From Alphaproteobacteria bacterium (GTDB lineage Bacteria; Pseudomonadota; Alphaproteobacteria; Caedimonadales; UBA1908), in the NCBI GenBank assembly GCA_021298595.1, contig JAJTHL010000025.1, positions 1-40,428 on the forward strand: a stretch of 40,428 nucleotides of DNA, read 5' to 3'. The notes under the pieces were generated by a model. It worked only from the letters and a program-made list of their open reading frames with translations, did no database searches and had not been told where the DNA came from. Below are positions 8,185 to 17,011 of this stretch, piece by piece. The position numbers and the translations under genes were made by a program. Position 1 is the first letter of the stretch; every line of letters begins with the position of its first letter.

Positions 8185-8754
8185 CTACTCTTTTGCTCGT
8201 TCGACGTATTCCATCTCGCCGGTGCTGACCACAATCAGGGTTCCTGAATCAATATGGGGTGGCACCATCACGCGCACGCCGTTTTCAAGGATAGCAGGTT
8301 TAAAGGATGAAGCCGCCGTTTGTCCTTTAAGAACTGGCTCTGTCTCACGAATACGCACGGTCACTTTATCAGGAAGGCTCACACTTACAATATCGCCCTC
8401 ATAACTAGAAATGGTGACCATCATGCCCTCCTCAAGAAACGGGAGGCCGTCCCCCAATAGATCGGCTGGCACGACCACTTGATCATAGGTCTCTTGATCC
8501 ATAAACGTAAGCCCACTTCCCTCATCGCCAAAAAGGAATTGATAGGGACGCTCGTCAAGGCGTACACGCTCCACACTTTCGCTAGAGCGAAAACGCTCGT
8601 TTAACTTGGTTCCGTCACGGATATCCTTTAGCTCGACCTGAAGATACGCTCCGCCCTTGCCGGGTTGAGTGTGTTGGATTTTCACGGCCACCCACAAACG
8701 TCCTTTGTGCTCAATGATATATCCTGGACGAACGGCATTTCCATTAATTTTCAT
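8185..8754 (-). CDS. efp: translation elongation factor P
   Basis: The product has 189 residues. EF-P relieves ribosome stalling at polyproline. It shows the three-domain layout: N-terminal KOW-like domain with the loop HTQPGKGGAYLQVEL, whose Lys in PGKGGA is the position modified in other bacteria; the middle OB domain (YQFLFGDEGSGLTFMDQETY); and the C-terminal domain ending NGVRVMVPPHIDSGTLIVVS and YVERAKE. No modification enzyme gene is seen in this window. ATG at 8754 sits six bases after AAAGG; an adjacent ATG at 8757 is too close to that site. Confidence 0.96.
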   Translation of the reverse strand: MKINGNAVRPGYIIEHKGRLWVAVKIQHTQPGKGGAYLQVELKDIRDGTKLNERFRSSESVERVRLDERPYQFLFGDEGSGLTFMDQETYDQVVVPADLLGDGLPFLEEGMMVTISSYEGDIVSVSLPDKVTVRIRETEPVLKGQTAASSFKPAILENGVRVMVPPHIDSGTLIVVSTGEMEYVERAKE

Positions 8755-8866
8755 CATTCACCTTTATGTCTGGTACACAGCTGTAGTGGTGACACCATGC
8801 CAATAGATTGCCCTTTTTTTCAAGGATAAAATGCCAAATCAGGGTCGTTTAAGGGGAGGTGTCTTC

Positions 8867-8895
8867 TTGACAGAGCGTGGGTCCCCTTGTCATAG
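8867..8895 (+). promoter_or_regulatory. candidate promoter of the metal ABC transporter operon
   Basis: A perfect TTGACA (8867-8872) lies 17 bases before TCATAG (8890-8895), a weak -10. About 15 bases downstream, TGCAAATGAGAAT (8910-8922) resembles a half-site for Fur-family metal regulators. This is a visual match only, but it would fit control of a zinc/manganese importer. Confidence 0.35.
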
Positions 8896-8913
8896 TGCTA
8901 GAGTAGTCTGCAA

Positions 8914-9021
8914 ATGAGAATAAAAATGTCGCCAATTTCATGGGGATGGACAAAACGCTTATGGATTGTCTTGGCCCTACTTCTTCCCTTATGGGGATGT
9001 GTATGGTGGGCGATCTCATGA
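8914..9021 (+). CDS. possible 35-residue membrane peptide
   Basis: An ATG-TGA frame encodes a basic start followed by one hydrophobic helix, LWIVLALLLPLWGCVWWAIS. It lies between the candidate promoter and znuC. No good ribosome binding site is visible and no family is recognised. It could be a leader peptide of the transporter operon or chance. A second in-frame ATG at 8926 would give a 31-residue form. Confidence 0.22.
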   Translation: MRIKMSPISWGWTKRLWIVLALLLPLWGCVWWAIS

Positions 9022-9052
9022 CAAATTCTTTGATAATTGAGGCAAGGATAGG

Positions 9053-9832
9053 ATGACAAATCCGTCCCCATCACCTTTGAAAGGCGGCACGCTTGTTGTA
9101 GAGGACATAAGTGTGTCTTACCAGAATCTTCCGGCCGTTGAGCATGTTTTTGGAACCTTCGAAGGTGGATCTTTAACAGCTGTAGTCGGCCCTAATGGTG
9201 GAGGAAAAAGCACGCTGTTAAAAGCCCTTCTAGGTCTGGTTCCCTTACGTGAAGGGCGTGTGATTTTTCGCGATTGCCACCGCCGTGACTGCGCTTATCT
9301 CGCGCAAACGTCCCTCGTTGACAGAAGCTTTCCTCTCTATGTCAGTGACGTGGTGGCCATGGGGCTTTGCCAAAAGCATGGATTCTTTCAGGCTCTTCCC
9401 CAGGATACAAAAATTCAAGTCACCCATGCTCTTGAGCGTGTTGGACTTGGTGGATATGAAAATCGGCTCCTGAGCACGCTCTCGGGAGGACAATTCCAAA
9501 AGGTCCTTTTTGCCAGACTCTGCCTGCAAAACGCCCCCATCATTCTTTTGGATGAACCCTTTGCGGCGGTGGACGCCTATACCATCGAGGATCTTATACA
9601 CCTGATCCAAGAATGGCATGACGAGGGACGCACCTTGATTGTTGTGTCCCATGACATGGAGCTTGTACGTGAAATTTTCCCTAGCACCCTTGTGATGGTC
9701 GGTGAAGTGCTGGCGTGGGGGGCCACCCAAGACGTTCTAACCCTTGAGACCTTGCGCCAAGCTAAAACCCACTTTAGGGAACGAGAAAAAAATCGCCTCC
9801 ATGACTTTCCTGATGCCGGGAAGGTGGCCTAA
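9053..9832 (+). CDS. znuC: zinc/manganese ABC transporter ATP-binding protein
   Basis: The 259-residue product is the ATPase of a metal-type ABC importer. The Walker A motif GPNGGGKST is at about residues 46-54, the ABC signature LSGGQFQKVLFARL from about 143, Walker B IILLDEPFAAVD at about 163-174, and the switch His in VVSHDMELV. It is followed one base later by the permease gene and then the binding-protein gene, so order C-B-A forms one operon. Zinc versus manganese cannot be settled from the ATPase. Confidence 0.9.
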   Translation: MTNPSPSPLKGGTLVVEDISVSYQNLPAVEHVFGTFEGGSLTAVVGPNGGGKSTLLKALLGLVPLREGRVIFRDCHRRDCAYLAQTSLVDRSFPLYVSDVVAMGLCQKHGFFQALPQDTKIQVTHALERVGLGGYENRLLSTLSGGQFQKVLFARLCLQNAPIILLDEPFAAVDAYTIEDLIHLIQEWHDEGRTLIVVSHDMELVREIFPSTLVMVGEVLAWGATQDVLTLETLRQAKTHFREREKNRLHDFPDAGKVA

Positions 9833-9833
9833 T

Positions 9834-10691
9834 ATGTATGACATTTTTATCGCCCCCTTTGCCTCGTTTATCTTTCTCAAAAAGGCGCTCGTTGCCTGCC
9901 TTGCCCTTTCTCTTGGCTGCGCGCCTGTCGGCGTTCTTTTGGTCCTGCGCCGCATGAGCCTCATGGGGGACGCCCTTTCCCACTCCATCATGCCGGGCGT
10001 TGCCATTGGTTATTTGATTGCGGGCCTTTCCCTGCCCGTCATGGGTATCGGCGGCATTATTGCAGGCCTTGGTATTGCCTTTCTTGCAACCTTTGTGACA
10101 AGGCATACCCAGCTTCAAGAGGACGCAAGTTTCGTGGGGCTTTACCTCATTGCCCTTGCCTTTGGGACTATTCTCATTTCGCTGAAGGGAAACAGCGTTG
10201 ATCTGACCCACATCCTTTTTGGCACGATTCTCAGCGTCAATACACCGGCCCTCCTTTTGATTGCCATCATTACCACGCTGACCCTCCTCACCCTTGCCGT
10301 AATCTACCGCCCCCTAATCCTCGAGTGTTTTGACCCAGGATTTATGAAGGCGCTGGGGGCCAAGGGTGCTTTTTATCACACCCTGTTCATGGCCCTTGTG
10401 GTCCTAAACATGGTCGCGGCCTTCCAAGGGCTTGGGATTCTCATGGCGCTGGGCTTGATGATGCTGCCAGCCGTTGCGGCGCGGTTTTGGGCCCAACAAA
10501 TCTGGTCTCTTTGGACGGCGGCCTTTGCCATCGCCTTTGTCTCAGGGTATTTGGGGCTTGTATTTTCTTACCATTTCGAGCTTCCGTCAGGTCCTGCCAT
10601 CATTTTGGTCGCGGGCGTGTTTTACTTTGTTTCTCTAACCCTTGGTCGCCATGGCAGCCTTCTAACACGCAAAAACACAGGATCCTCATGA
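9834..10691 (+). CDS. znuB: zinc/manganese ABC transporter permease
   Basis: The 285-residue, strongly hydrophobic product has about eight predicted membrane helices and belongs to the ABC-3 (ZnuB/MntB/TroC) permease family. Typical segments are LRRMSLMGDALSHSIMPGVA (the coupling region), FGTILSVNTPALLLIAIITT, and FQGLGILMALGLMMLPAVAA near the C-terminus. ATG at 9834 follows GGAAGGTGG and lies one base after the znuC stop. An upstream in-frame extension to 9744 overlaps znuC and looks unrelated to the family. Confidence 0.9.
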   Translation: MYDIFIAPFASFIFLKKALVACLALSLGCAPVGVLLVLRRMSLMGDALSHSIMPGVAIGYLIAGLSLPVMGIGGIIAGLGIAFLATFVTRHTQLQEDASFVGLYLIALAFGTILISLKGNSVDLTHILFGTILSVNTPALLLIAIITTLTLLTLAVIYRPLILECFDPGFMKALGAKGAFYHTLFMALVVLNMVAAFQGLGILMALGLMMLPAVAARFWAQQIWSLWTAAFAIAFVSGYLGLVFSYHFELPSGPAIILVAGVFYFVSLTLGRHGSLLTRKNTGSS

Positions 10692-11608
10692 TGCGCTTTG
10701 GATGGGTTTTTTTGACCGCCCTGATACTTCCTACTTTTTGTGCAGCCGCCCCCCATAAGATCGTCACAAGCTTTACAATTCTTCAAGACTTCGTCCAAGA
10801 AATTGGCGGCGATTTCGTGGCGGTGAGCACCGTTGTCGGGCCCAATAGTGATGCCCACGTTTTTGAGCCTACCCCCCAAACGGCGGCCCTTTTAACCACG
10901 GCAGATCTTGTGGTGGTCAACGGCCTTGGTTTTGAAGCTTGGTTTGATCGATTGAAGGAAACCAGTGGATACAAGGGGCCTGTGTGCATTGCAACCGACG
11001 GAATCGAGCCTCGCAGCCTGACCCAAGAAGGGCATCTTCAGCACGATCCCCATGCGTGGCTGAGCGTCCCTAACGCCAAAGCCTATATTCAAAACATCAA
11101 AACGGCCCTCAGCCGCCTTGATCCTGTCCACCAAGACACCTATCAAAAGAACGCTGCCGCCTATCTTTTAAAATTAGATGATTTAGACGCGTGGATCCGG
11201 GAACACCTTGCGCCGTATCCCGAAAGCGCGCGAGTCGTCATTACCGCCCACGACGCGTTTTTTTATTTTGCAAAGGAATACAAGGTAAAGGTTTTAGCGC
11301 CCGTGGGGATCAGCACTCAGGTCGAGCCGTCTGCCTGGAACATGGCGGCCCTTATCCAGCAAATTAAAACCCTTGGCATCAAGACGCTCTTTATTGAGAA
11401 TATGACGAATCCGAAACTCATCCACCAGCTGGCCGATGAAACAGGGGCGTCCCTCGGGGAAACCCTTTACTCAGACGCCTTGTCTGAGAAAAACCAGCCA
11501 GCGTCAACGTATCTTGCGCTTATGCGCCATAATGTGACGCTTCTTGCAAAGGCGATGGCGCACATGAGCGCGCCCTCGGACGCTATGGCTGCTTCACCAG
11601 CAAAATAG
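10688..11608 (+). CDS. znuA: zinc/manganese ABC transporter substrate-binding protein
   Basis: The 306-residue product has an N-terminal signal peptide (cleavage near CAAAPH, about residue 21) and belongs to the cluster A-I metal-binding proteins. The expected ligands are present: His57 in SDAHVFEP, His122 in HDPHAWLS, His188 in ITAHDAFFYFAK and Asp263 in YSDALS. Three His plus Asp is the TroA/ZnuA pattern, whereas Mn-specific PsaA-type proteins carry Glu at the third position. The His-rich loop of enterobacterial ZnuA is absent. The start overlaps the permease stop (ATGA), and the 3' end overlaps convergent prmA by 26 bases. Confidence 0.9.
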   Translation: MMRFGWVFLTALILPTFCAAAPHKIVTSFTILQDFVQEIGGDFVAVSTVVGPNSDAHVFEPTPQTAALLTTADLVVVNGLGFEAWFDRLKETSGYKGPVCIATDGIEPRSLTQEGHLQHDPHAWLSVPNAKAYIQNIKTALSRLDPVHQDTYQKNAAAYLLKLDDLDAWIREHLAPYPESARVVITAHDAFFYFAKEYKVKVLAPVGISTQVEPSAWNMAALIQQIKTLGIKTLFIENMTNPKLIHQLADETGASLGETLYSDALSEKNQPASTYLALMRHNVTLLAKAMAHMSAPSDAMAASPAK

Positions 11609-12452
11609 CGCTCCACCCACCCGCATCTTGGGCTTTTTCAAGGGTAAAACCATTTTGTTTATAAACAGCTTCAATTTCAGGCACTTGAAGAGTCAAAAGC
11701 CCTGAGAGAATCAACCGCGCATCCTTGCTTGTAAAGCGCGCCATGTCAGGGGCCAAAAGACGCAAGGGCTCTGCCAGGATATTGGCGACAATAAGATCAT
11801 AGGCTTCGCCTTCTAGGAATGATTCAAATCCTTGGCTCAAAAGAACTTCTACGCGTTGACCCAATTGATTAAGATCAAGGTTATGGGTCGTCATCTGGGT
11901 CGCGTCAGGATCGTTGTCGCTTGCGCGTACATCCGCGTCCTGAAACAGCGTCGCTGCCGCCATGGCCAAAATCCCTGTGCCACATCCAAGGTCCAGAATA
12001 CGGGCGGGGTCCGCCTTTTTTCCCTTTAAATACTCTAAAAGCTCGAGACATCCCTTAGTGGTTTCGTGGCGCCCCGTCCCAAAGGCGGTTGCGGCCTCAA
12101 TCTCAAGGGCGCGTTTGCCCGCAGGGCGCAGGTCACGGTCGTCGGCGCTATGGATAAAAAACGAGCCAATTTCCAAGGGCGCAAACGTCTTGCGATTTTC
12201 CGCAAGCCAATCGCGTGCGGGTAAAAATTCCCGGGTGAGGGTTTCTTGAAGGGGTACGAGCGCTGGCGTAAATCCCTTAAAAAGCGTCCCGGTACCTGGC
12301 TCTTCTAAAAAGAGAGCCTCAAGGCTCCACCGCGTGCCCTCAGGGTTCGCCTCAAAAAGCGATGTGGACAGAGCAATCTCTTCCCATAGGGTCTCGACCT
12401 CACTTAACGCGTCCAAATCACCCTCTAGGGTCACCTTATAATAACTTGTCAT
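11583..12452 (-). CDS. prmA: ribosomal protein L11 methyltransferase
   Basis: PrmA trimethylates ribosomal protein L11 using S-adenosylmethionine. The 289-residue product has an N-terminal substrate-recognition domain (about 1-100) and a Rossmann methyltransferase domain with AFGTGRHETTKGCLELLEYL (about 123-142), motif I ILDLGCGTGILAMAAA and the catalytic-site motif VANILAEPL. Its ATG overlaps the upstream rluC-type stop by four bases, so the two RNA/ribosome modification genes are translationally coupled. Confidence 0.94.
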   Translation of the reverse strand: MTSYYKVTLEGDLDALSEVETLWEEIALSTSLFEANPEGTRWSLEALFLEEPGTGTLFKGFTPALVPLQETLTREFLPARDWLAENRKTFAPLEIGSFFIHSADDRDLRPAGKRALEIEAATAFGTGRHETTKGCLELLEYLKGKKADPARILDLGCGTGILAMAAATLFQDADVRASDNDPDATQMTTHNLDLNQLGQRVEVLLSQGFESFLEGEAYDLIVANILAEPLRLLAPDMARFTSKDARLILSGLLTLQVPEIEAVYKQNGFTLEKAQDAGGWSAILLVKQP

Positions 12453-13438
12453 GGTTTTCTCCTGGAGGGGATGTCTAGGGTTAAGTGATGGTCATCCATA
12501 ACCTCTGATAGGGCCGCTGGTAAAGGCGCTTCAAAAACGTGAGAGACTCCCCTAGCATCCGTAAACGCAAGGCGCCATGCGTGGAGGCAAAGGGCGTAGC
12601 GTCTTCCCTCTGGGTGGGCTTTTCTGCCACCGTACTTACCGTCTCCTAAAATAGGAAAGCCGGCGTCGGCGCAGTGTGCCCGCAGCTGATGCTTGCGACC
12701 TGTCTCAGGAGATAGACCGAGCAATGAAAACGTGCCGTCAGTTGCCAAAAGCTCGTAGTGGGTGATGGCCTCTTTAGCGTCTTTGGCCTTTGAGGACATT
12801 TTTTCTTTGCCCTCTCCCCCGGCCTTGCCAAGGGGTAAATCCCAGGTCCCTTTTTTGTGGGCAGGCACGCCCACGACAATGGCAAGGTACGTTTTCTTGA
12901 CAAGACGCTCTTTAAAAAGATTGGTCAGATAGATAGCTGTTTCTTTGGTTTTAGCAACCACAATAACGCCGCTTGTATCTTGATCCAAGCGGTGGGTGAG
13001 GCGCGGCTCGTACGCGTTTTCTGCACGCTCTCGCAGGAGCGCGTCCAGACTGACCCGGGTAGCAACCCCGCCCTGAACCGCAAGACCTGCAGGTTTATTC
13101 AGGACAAAAAACGATTCATTCTCAAAAAGAAAAGCGCCCTCAAGTTCCCTAAGGGCCCCTTCTCGCACGGCGGCTGAAACTTTTCTTGGCGCTGTCTTTT
13201 GTGCGCTTATCTCAGTGCCTTCCACCGAAAAATAAAGAGTCAGCGTGTCACCTGCCTGAAGACGAGCGTCAGCCTTAGCGCGCGTGCCATTGACACGCAC
13301 CTTTGATTGACGAAGCACTTTTTGCAACGTCCCAAAGCCCAGGGCCGGAAACTGAAGACGCAAGTATTTGTCCAGACGACTGTCCCCAGCGTCAGGAGAA
13401 ACCACCAGGGTTGTGGGAGAAGAACTTTTTTTTTCCAT
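12449..13438 (-). CDS. rluC: 23S rRNA pseudouridine synthase, RluC/RluD family
   Basis: The 329-residue product has an N-terminal S4-like RNA-binding domain (DSRLDKYLRLQFPALGFGTL, KVRVNGTRAKADARLQAGDT) followed by the pseudouridine synthase domain. The catalytic motif reads RLTHRLDQDTSGVIVVAKT, with RLSPETGRKHQLRAHC (here GLSPETGRKHQLRAH) further on. It fits RluC, which modifies 955/2504/2580 of E. coli 23S rRNA, better than RluD, but the subclass is inferred. I prefer ATG at 13438: the frame extends to a TTG at 13477, but that extension lies inside the porin terminator and has no ribosome binding site. Confidence 0.88.
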   Translation of the reverse strand: MEKKSSSPTTLVVSPDAGDSRLDKYLRLQFPALGFGTLQKVLRQSKVRVNGTRAKADARLQAGDTLTLYFSVEGTEISAQKTAPRKVSAAVREGALRELEGAFLFENESFFVLNKPAGLAVQGGVATRVSLDALLRERAENAYEPRLTHRLDQDTSGVIVVAKTKETAIYLTNLFKERLVKKTYLAIVVGVPAHKKGTWDLPLGKAGGEGKEKMSSKAKDAKEAITHYELLATDGTFSLLGLSPETGRKHQLRAHCADAGFPILGDGKYGGRKAHPEGRRYALCLHAWRLAFTDARGVSHVFEAPLPAALSEVMDDHHLTLDIPSRRKP

Positions 13439-13474
13439 GACTTTTGTATACGCGTCTTTGGGCCGGGCCACAAG

Positions 13475-13510
13475 CAAAGAAAAAGGAGGAGCAAAAGCCC
13501 CTCCTTTTTC
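13475..13510 (-). terminator. porin gene terminator
   Basis: On the minus strand, GAAAAAGGAGG (13510-13500) and CCTCCTTTTTC (13489-13479) form an 11-bp stem with a 10-base loop, followed by TTTG. It lies 27 bases beyond the porin stop and before the rluC start. Confidence 0.8.
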
Positions 13511-13537
13511 TCAAGAATATAGATGACTGTGTCTGCG

Positions 13538-14854
13538 CTACCAGCGAACTTTAAGTCCGGTCATGACGATTCCTGCGTTGTTTTTACCAACGCCGTCAGC
13601 AAGACCACTGTTCACAGCTTTTGCAGAGTTCTGAAGACTAACCCACCGACTGTCTGTACGTGAGCGCATAAGGTTGCCTTCAGCAAAAATGCCAAGTCCT
13701 TTGGCAAGGGTACGGTCATAGGTCAAGGAGACAACATCCAAACGCGCTTTGGGATTGTCTGGAGAAATCACGTCCACCACACCAAAGTGTTTAAAGGCTG
13801 TTCCAAGCTTACGCTCGGTGTGTTGGTAACCAAGGGCCACGCGGTTCACACCAAACTTGTAGCCAATAGCACCGCTAAGGGCGTAACCAGCGTTACGTCC
13901 AAGAATGGCCTTGTGTACTTGGCTCTTGCCGTTATCCACGTACTCGATACCAAAGTCAAAGGCGCCGTAATCCAGCAAAAGACCAAGGGCGTAGGATGCA
14001 GAACGCTTGCGTTCGCCGCTGTAGAATGTCTCAGCCACGCGGTTTGCCACTGCGCTTGCCGCCAAAGCTTCAAGACGACGTGCAATTTGAGCGTTGCCAA
14101 ATACGGCTGTTGCAGTAGCGGTCAAGCCAAGGCCATTGGCAAATTTATGGTTAAAGTTCAAACCCAAAGAAACGTTGTTCTTGTCAAAGGTTTTGTCACT
14201 ACTGTCGCTGTTTCCGATGGTGCGAAGCTTCGCGTATCCCTTTTGACGACCATCGGGGGTCACGCTGGCACCGAATTGAACGCCCATGATGCGCGGCGTC
14301 ACGTAAGTGAGTTTGTTGGCATCCTTTTGTGTGCCCACCATGTCAATACCACCCAGCACGCCTGTGGACATATTCACAACGCGGTCATAGTTACCATTGA
14401 AACCACCCGTTGCACCCATGACGCTGAAGGCACCCCGTGACATGCGATCATCCACGCCCCTTGTGTTACCTGCGATAAAAAAGCCCCAAGGACCGCGAAG
14501 CTTGATGCGGGTTTCTTCCACAGAGGTCTGCCCCTCTTGAGGATCTCCCACAAACCCAAACAGGGCGCTGTATTCAAGACCGCCATAAAGCTCGGCAATA
14601 CCAATAGCCTCAACGTTCAAACGTGCGTCTTGAATGTCAATGTGGTGACCGTTTCCTTTACCACCATTTTGATCCTTGGTATTTTTTTTGCCATTGAAAA
14701 CGTAATATACGACGTTTGTTTCACCCGAAAGCTCTACCTTTGGTGCCACGTCTACCTTGAGCGTGTCTCCTGCAGCTGCAGCTTGCACCTGAGGGAATGC
14801 CACAAGGCTGGTCAGCAAAGCAACAGCGCTAACGCCCAGTAACCCTTTTGTCAT
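13538..14854 (-). CDS. outer-membrane porin
   Basis: The 438-residue product has a signal peptide (MTKGLLGVSAVALLTSLVAF, cleavage near VQAAAA) followed by a sequence dominated by alternating aromatic and glycine-rich beta strands, as in Gram-negative general porins. Examples are VELSGETNVVYYVFNG, LYGGLEYSALFGFVG, RGPWGFFIAGNTRGVDDRMS (typical of the strand and constriction-loop region) and GIFAEGNLMRSR. The last residue is Trp (TGLKVRW); outer-membrane proteins usually end in an aromatic residue recognised by the BAM complex. A strong promoter, an AAAGGATAT ribosome binding site and a terminator make it a well-expressed monocistronic gene. Solute specificity cannot be read. Confidence 0.9.
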   Translation of the reverse strand: MTKGLLGVSAVALLTSLVAFPQVQAAAAGDTLKVDVAPKVELSGETNVVYYVFNGKKNTKDQNGGKGNGHHIDIQDARLNVEAIGIAELYGGLEYSALFGFVGDPQEGQTSVEETRIKLRGPWGFFIAGNTRGVDDRMSRGAFSVMGATGGFNGNYDRVVNMSTGVLGGIDMVGTQKDANKLTYVTPRIMGVQFGASVTPDGRQKGYAKLRTIGNSDSSDKTFDKNNVSLGLNFNHKFANGLGLTATATAVFGNAQIARRLEALAASAVANRVAETFYSGERKRSASYALGLLLDYGAFDFGIEYVDNGKSQVHKAILGRNAGYALSGAIGYKFGVNRVALGYQHTERKLGTAFKHFGVVDVISPDNPKARLDVVSLTYDRTLAKGLGIFAEGNLMRSRTDSRWVSLQNSAKAVNSGLADGVGKNNAGIVMTGLKVRW

Positions 14855-14874
14855 CTCTATATCCTTTCATTAAA

Positions 14875-14903
14875 ATTCTAACTTGGAATACTCTTAACTC
14901 CAA
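14875..14903 (-). promoter_or_regulatory. porin promoter with palindromic spacer
   Basis: On the minus strand TTGGAG (14903-14898) and TAGAAT (14880-14875) are exactly 17 bases apart, 21 bases upstream of the porin ATG. An inverted repeat, CTTGGA with an 11-base centre and TCCAAG (14882-14904), spans the -35 box and the spacer and could be an operator. Confidence 0.65.
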
Positions 14904-15035
14904 GGCCTAAAGGCGCCCGTATTGGAACGAATTCTGCTCCATCAAACAATCGCTTCAAACATGACAGGGGGAAAAAATTGACCAGTGTGGTTTGAAGAGC
15001 ACACTTTAACTTCTTTTACTCTCTTTTCCGGCCCT

Positions 15036-16211
15036 TCAGGAGGGATTCGGCTCAAGGACGCCCATCCCCATGAGATCGACAAGGAACTGCGTCATATCCT
15101 GTTTATTTTTAGAGGAAAACTCCTGAATGAACATGCTTTGACGAAAGCTCTCTTTTTTCAAAATCCAGGCCATGGGTTTTTCCCAGCCTTGGGGAATCGG
15201 CACCTGGGCGTCGCGCGCAATAAGCCAATAATTTTTGCCTTCTTGTCCTATCTTAGCGCCCTGCAATACACGCCTAAAGGACGGGTCTACTTTTTGAGGA
15301 AGAAGACACGCCTCGCTATCCTCTTTTGTTCCATGCGCAAAGAGGGCCGAACTAAGCTCTGAATCCACCAAAAGAGTACGCGCAAGGTCTCCAAGTTTTT
15401 GGGCGTAGTTTTGCCGTTCACACACCTCCAAAGGAATATCTTGGCGTGCAAGAGGATCATGAAGGAGTTCTTCAAAAAGGCGCGAGACAAGATCAAGGCC
15501 TGTGGGTCGCGTCACACTAAAGGTCACATGAAGCGAATGCTCGGAGATCGCACACGCATCGTGATACACGCCGCGCGGTAAATAGAGGATATCGCCTGGC
15601 TTCATGATGATTTCCTTGGCAAGCGCCCCTTTATGGGCCGCGTGATAGGCGTCATCAAGCTGATTAAAGAGGGGATGATTGACAGGATGCGGGGCTTGGT
15701 TTTCGTAAAGATGCCATTTCTTTTCCCCCTCCACTTGAAAGGCCCAGACATCGTGGGTGTCAAAATGACTTTTAAAACCAGGAATTTGCTGACTGGTTGC
15801 ATAAGTATTGGCAAGGACACGCCCCCCACACGCGCGGCTTAGAAGGCGCGCCACCTGTTGGAAGGACGGTGTGAGCTCGCTCACATCATGACACACAAGC
15901 CCTGCCCCTTGTCGCCAAAAAGCCATCACTTTTTCCGGAAGGGGTTGCAAAACCGGTTGGCCTTCTCGGTTCAAGGTTTCTTGGCAGTAAAGGGCTGGTG
16001 GGACCGGCACCCCCCTTTCCACAAGCTTAAGGGTCGACGCCGACCACAGCGACGTCATGGACAAAAGATCTGAAAGTGCCTGCCACGAAAAAAGCGGCGC
16101 GCCGCCCGGCCTATTTGTTATGTGGCAGCTTTCTTGACCTAAGATCTCTTTTTCAAACGTTGCCCATGACATGGGGGCAAGCAAGGCGTCCATACTGGAA
16201 AAAAATGACAT
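15036..16211 (-). CDS. JmjC/cupin-fold 2-oxoglutarate oxygenase, ribosomal oxygenase-like
   Basis: The 391-residue product resembles the RoxA/YcfD and MINA53/NO66 family of Fe(II)/2-oxoglutarate hydroxylases acting on ribosomal proteins (E. coli RoxA hydroxylates L16). The iron-binding triad is visible: HFD at residues 149-151 within SHFDTHDVWAFQVEGEKKWH, and His217 in DILYLPRGVYHDA, followed by HSLHVTFSV. The C-terminal 150 residues match the dimerisation and winged-helix region in length. The protein target is inferred and may differ from L16. It is divergently transcribed from the C26 hydrolase gene. Confidence 0.82.
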   Translation of the reverse strand: MSFFSSMDALLAPMSWATFEKEILGQESCHITNRPGGAPLFSWQALSDLLSMTSLWSASTLKLVERGVPVPPALYCQETLNREGQPVLQPLPEKVMAFWRQGAGLVCHDVSELTPSFQQVARLLSRACGGRVLANTYATSQQIPGFKSHFDTHDVWAFQVEGEKKWHLYENQAPHPVNHPLFNQLDDAYHAAHKGALAKEIIMKPGDILYLPRGVYHDACAISEHSLHVTFSVTRPTGLDLVSRLFEELLHDPLARQDIPLEVCERQNYAQKLGDLARTLLVDSELSSALFAHGTKEDSEACLLPQKVDPSFRRVLQGAKIGQEGKNYWLIARDAQVPIPQGWEKPMAWILKKESFRQSMFIQEFSSKNKQDMTQFLVDLMGMGVLEPNPS

Positions 16212-16291
16212 GGGGGATCACACTCCTCTTGCGTAGCTCTTTATTAAGACTAAGATAGGAAGTATACGCAAGCGCCGTTTCATACTGACTT

Positions 16292-17011
16292 ATGAAAAAA
16301 CCACTCATCGGGATCGTTCTCGACCATGAACCTCCTGGAGGATACTCGGAATTCCCCTGGTACGCCTTGCGAGAAAACTATTTTCAAGCGGTGCGTGCGG
16401 CAGGAGGCGTGCCTTTAGGCCTTTCCTACGGCGCTGAGGACGTCGAGACTTACCTTAGCCTGATTCAAGGTCTTTTAATTCCAGGGGGTTTTTTTGACAT
16501 TGACCCCACCCATTATGGTCACACGGATAAAGGGCTTTGCCACGGCGCCAAAGACAACCGCACCCGGTTCGAAATGTGCCTTTTAGAAAAAGCCATCGAG
16601 AAGAAAACACCTTTTCTTGGCATTTGTGCCGGCATGCAGCTTTTGAATGTCTTGCGGGGTGGAACCCTTCACCAGGACATCAAAGCCGAGCTTCCCCACG
16701 CGCTGACCCACGAGCAAAAAACCATCCGAAGTGAGCCGTCTCACCCCCTTCATCTGAGGGAAGGGACTTACCTCCACCGTATGGCAGGTGTCACAGAGAC
16801 CGAGGTTAACAGCACCCATCACCAAGCCATTCAAAATGTCGGTACAAACCTTGTCATCAACGCCCATGCCCCAGACGGCGTCATCGAGGGCATTGAAGAT
16901 CCCACTCTTCCCTTTTGTCTTGGGGTTCAGTGGCATCCAGAATATACCACCACAGACCTTGACCGCGTCGTTTTTAAACACTTTATTGAGGCAGCCACTC
17001 GCCATGGATAA
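16292..17011 (+). CDS. class-I glutamine amidotransferase-like hydrolase (peptidase C26)
   Basis: The 239-residue product belongs to the C26 family that includes gamma-glutamyl-gamma-aminobutyrate hydrolase PuuD. The nucleophile elbow GICAGMQLLNVLRGG carries Cys112, and the His-Glu pair is in GVQWHPE (His215, Glu217); HHQAI, a family hallmark, is at about 176-180. A glutamine amidotransferase partner domain is absent, so it likely acts alone on gamma-glutamyl compounds. No polyamine genes are nearby, so PuuD itself is not assured. Its end overlaps the next gene by eight bases. Confidence 0.85.
   Translation: MKKPLIGIVLDHEPPGGYSEFPWYALRENYFQAVRAAGGVPLGLSYGAEDVETYLSLIQGLLIPGGFFDIDPTHYGHTDKGLCHGAKDNRTRFEMCLLEKAIEKKTPFLGICAGMQLLNVLRGGTLHQDIKAELPHALTHEQKTIRSEPSHPLHLREGTYLHRMAGVTETEVNSTHHQAIQNVGTNLVINAHAPDGVIEGIEDPTLPFCLGVQWHPEYTTTDLDRVVFKHFIEAATRHG

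Noticed and set aside
13787-14440. 217-codon plus-strand frame opposite the porin gene
   Set aside because: It is antisense to a clear porin with signal peptide, promoter and terminator, and its translation has no recognisable domain.
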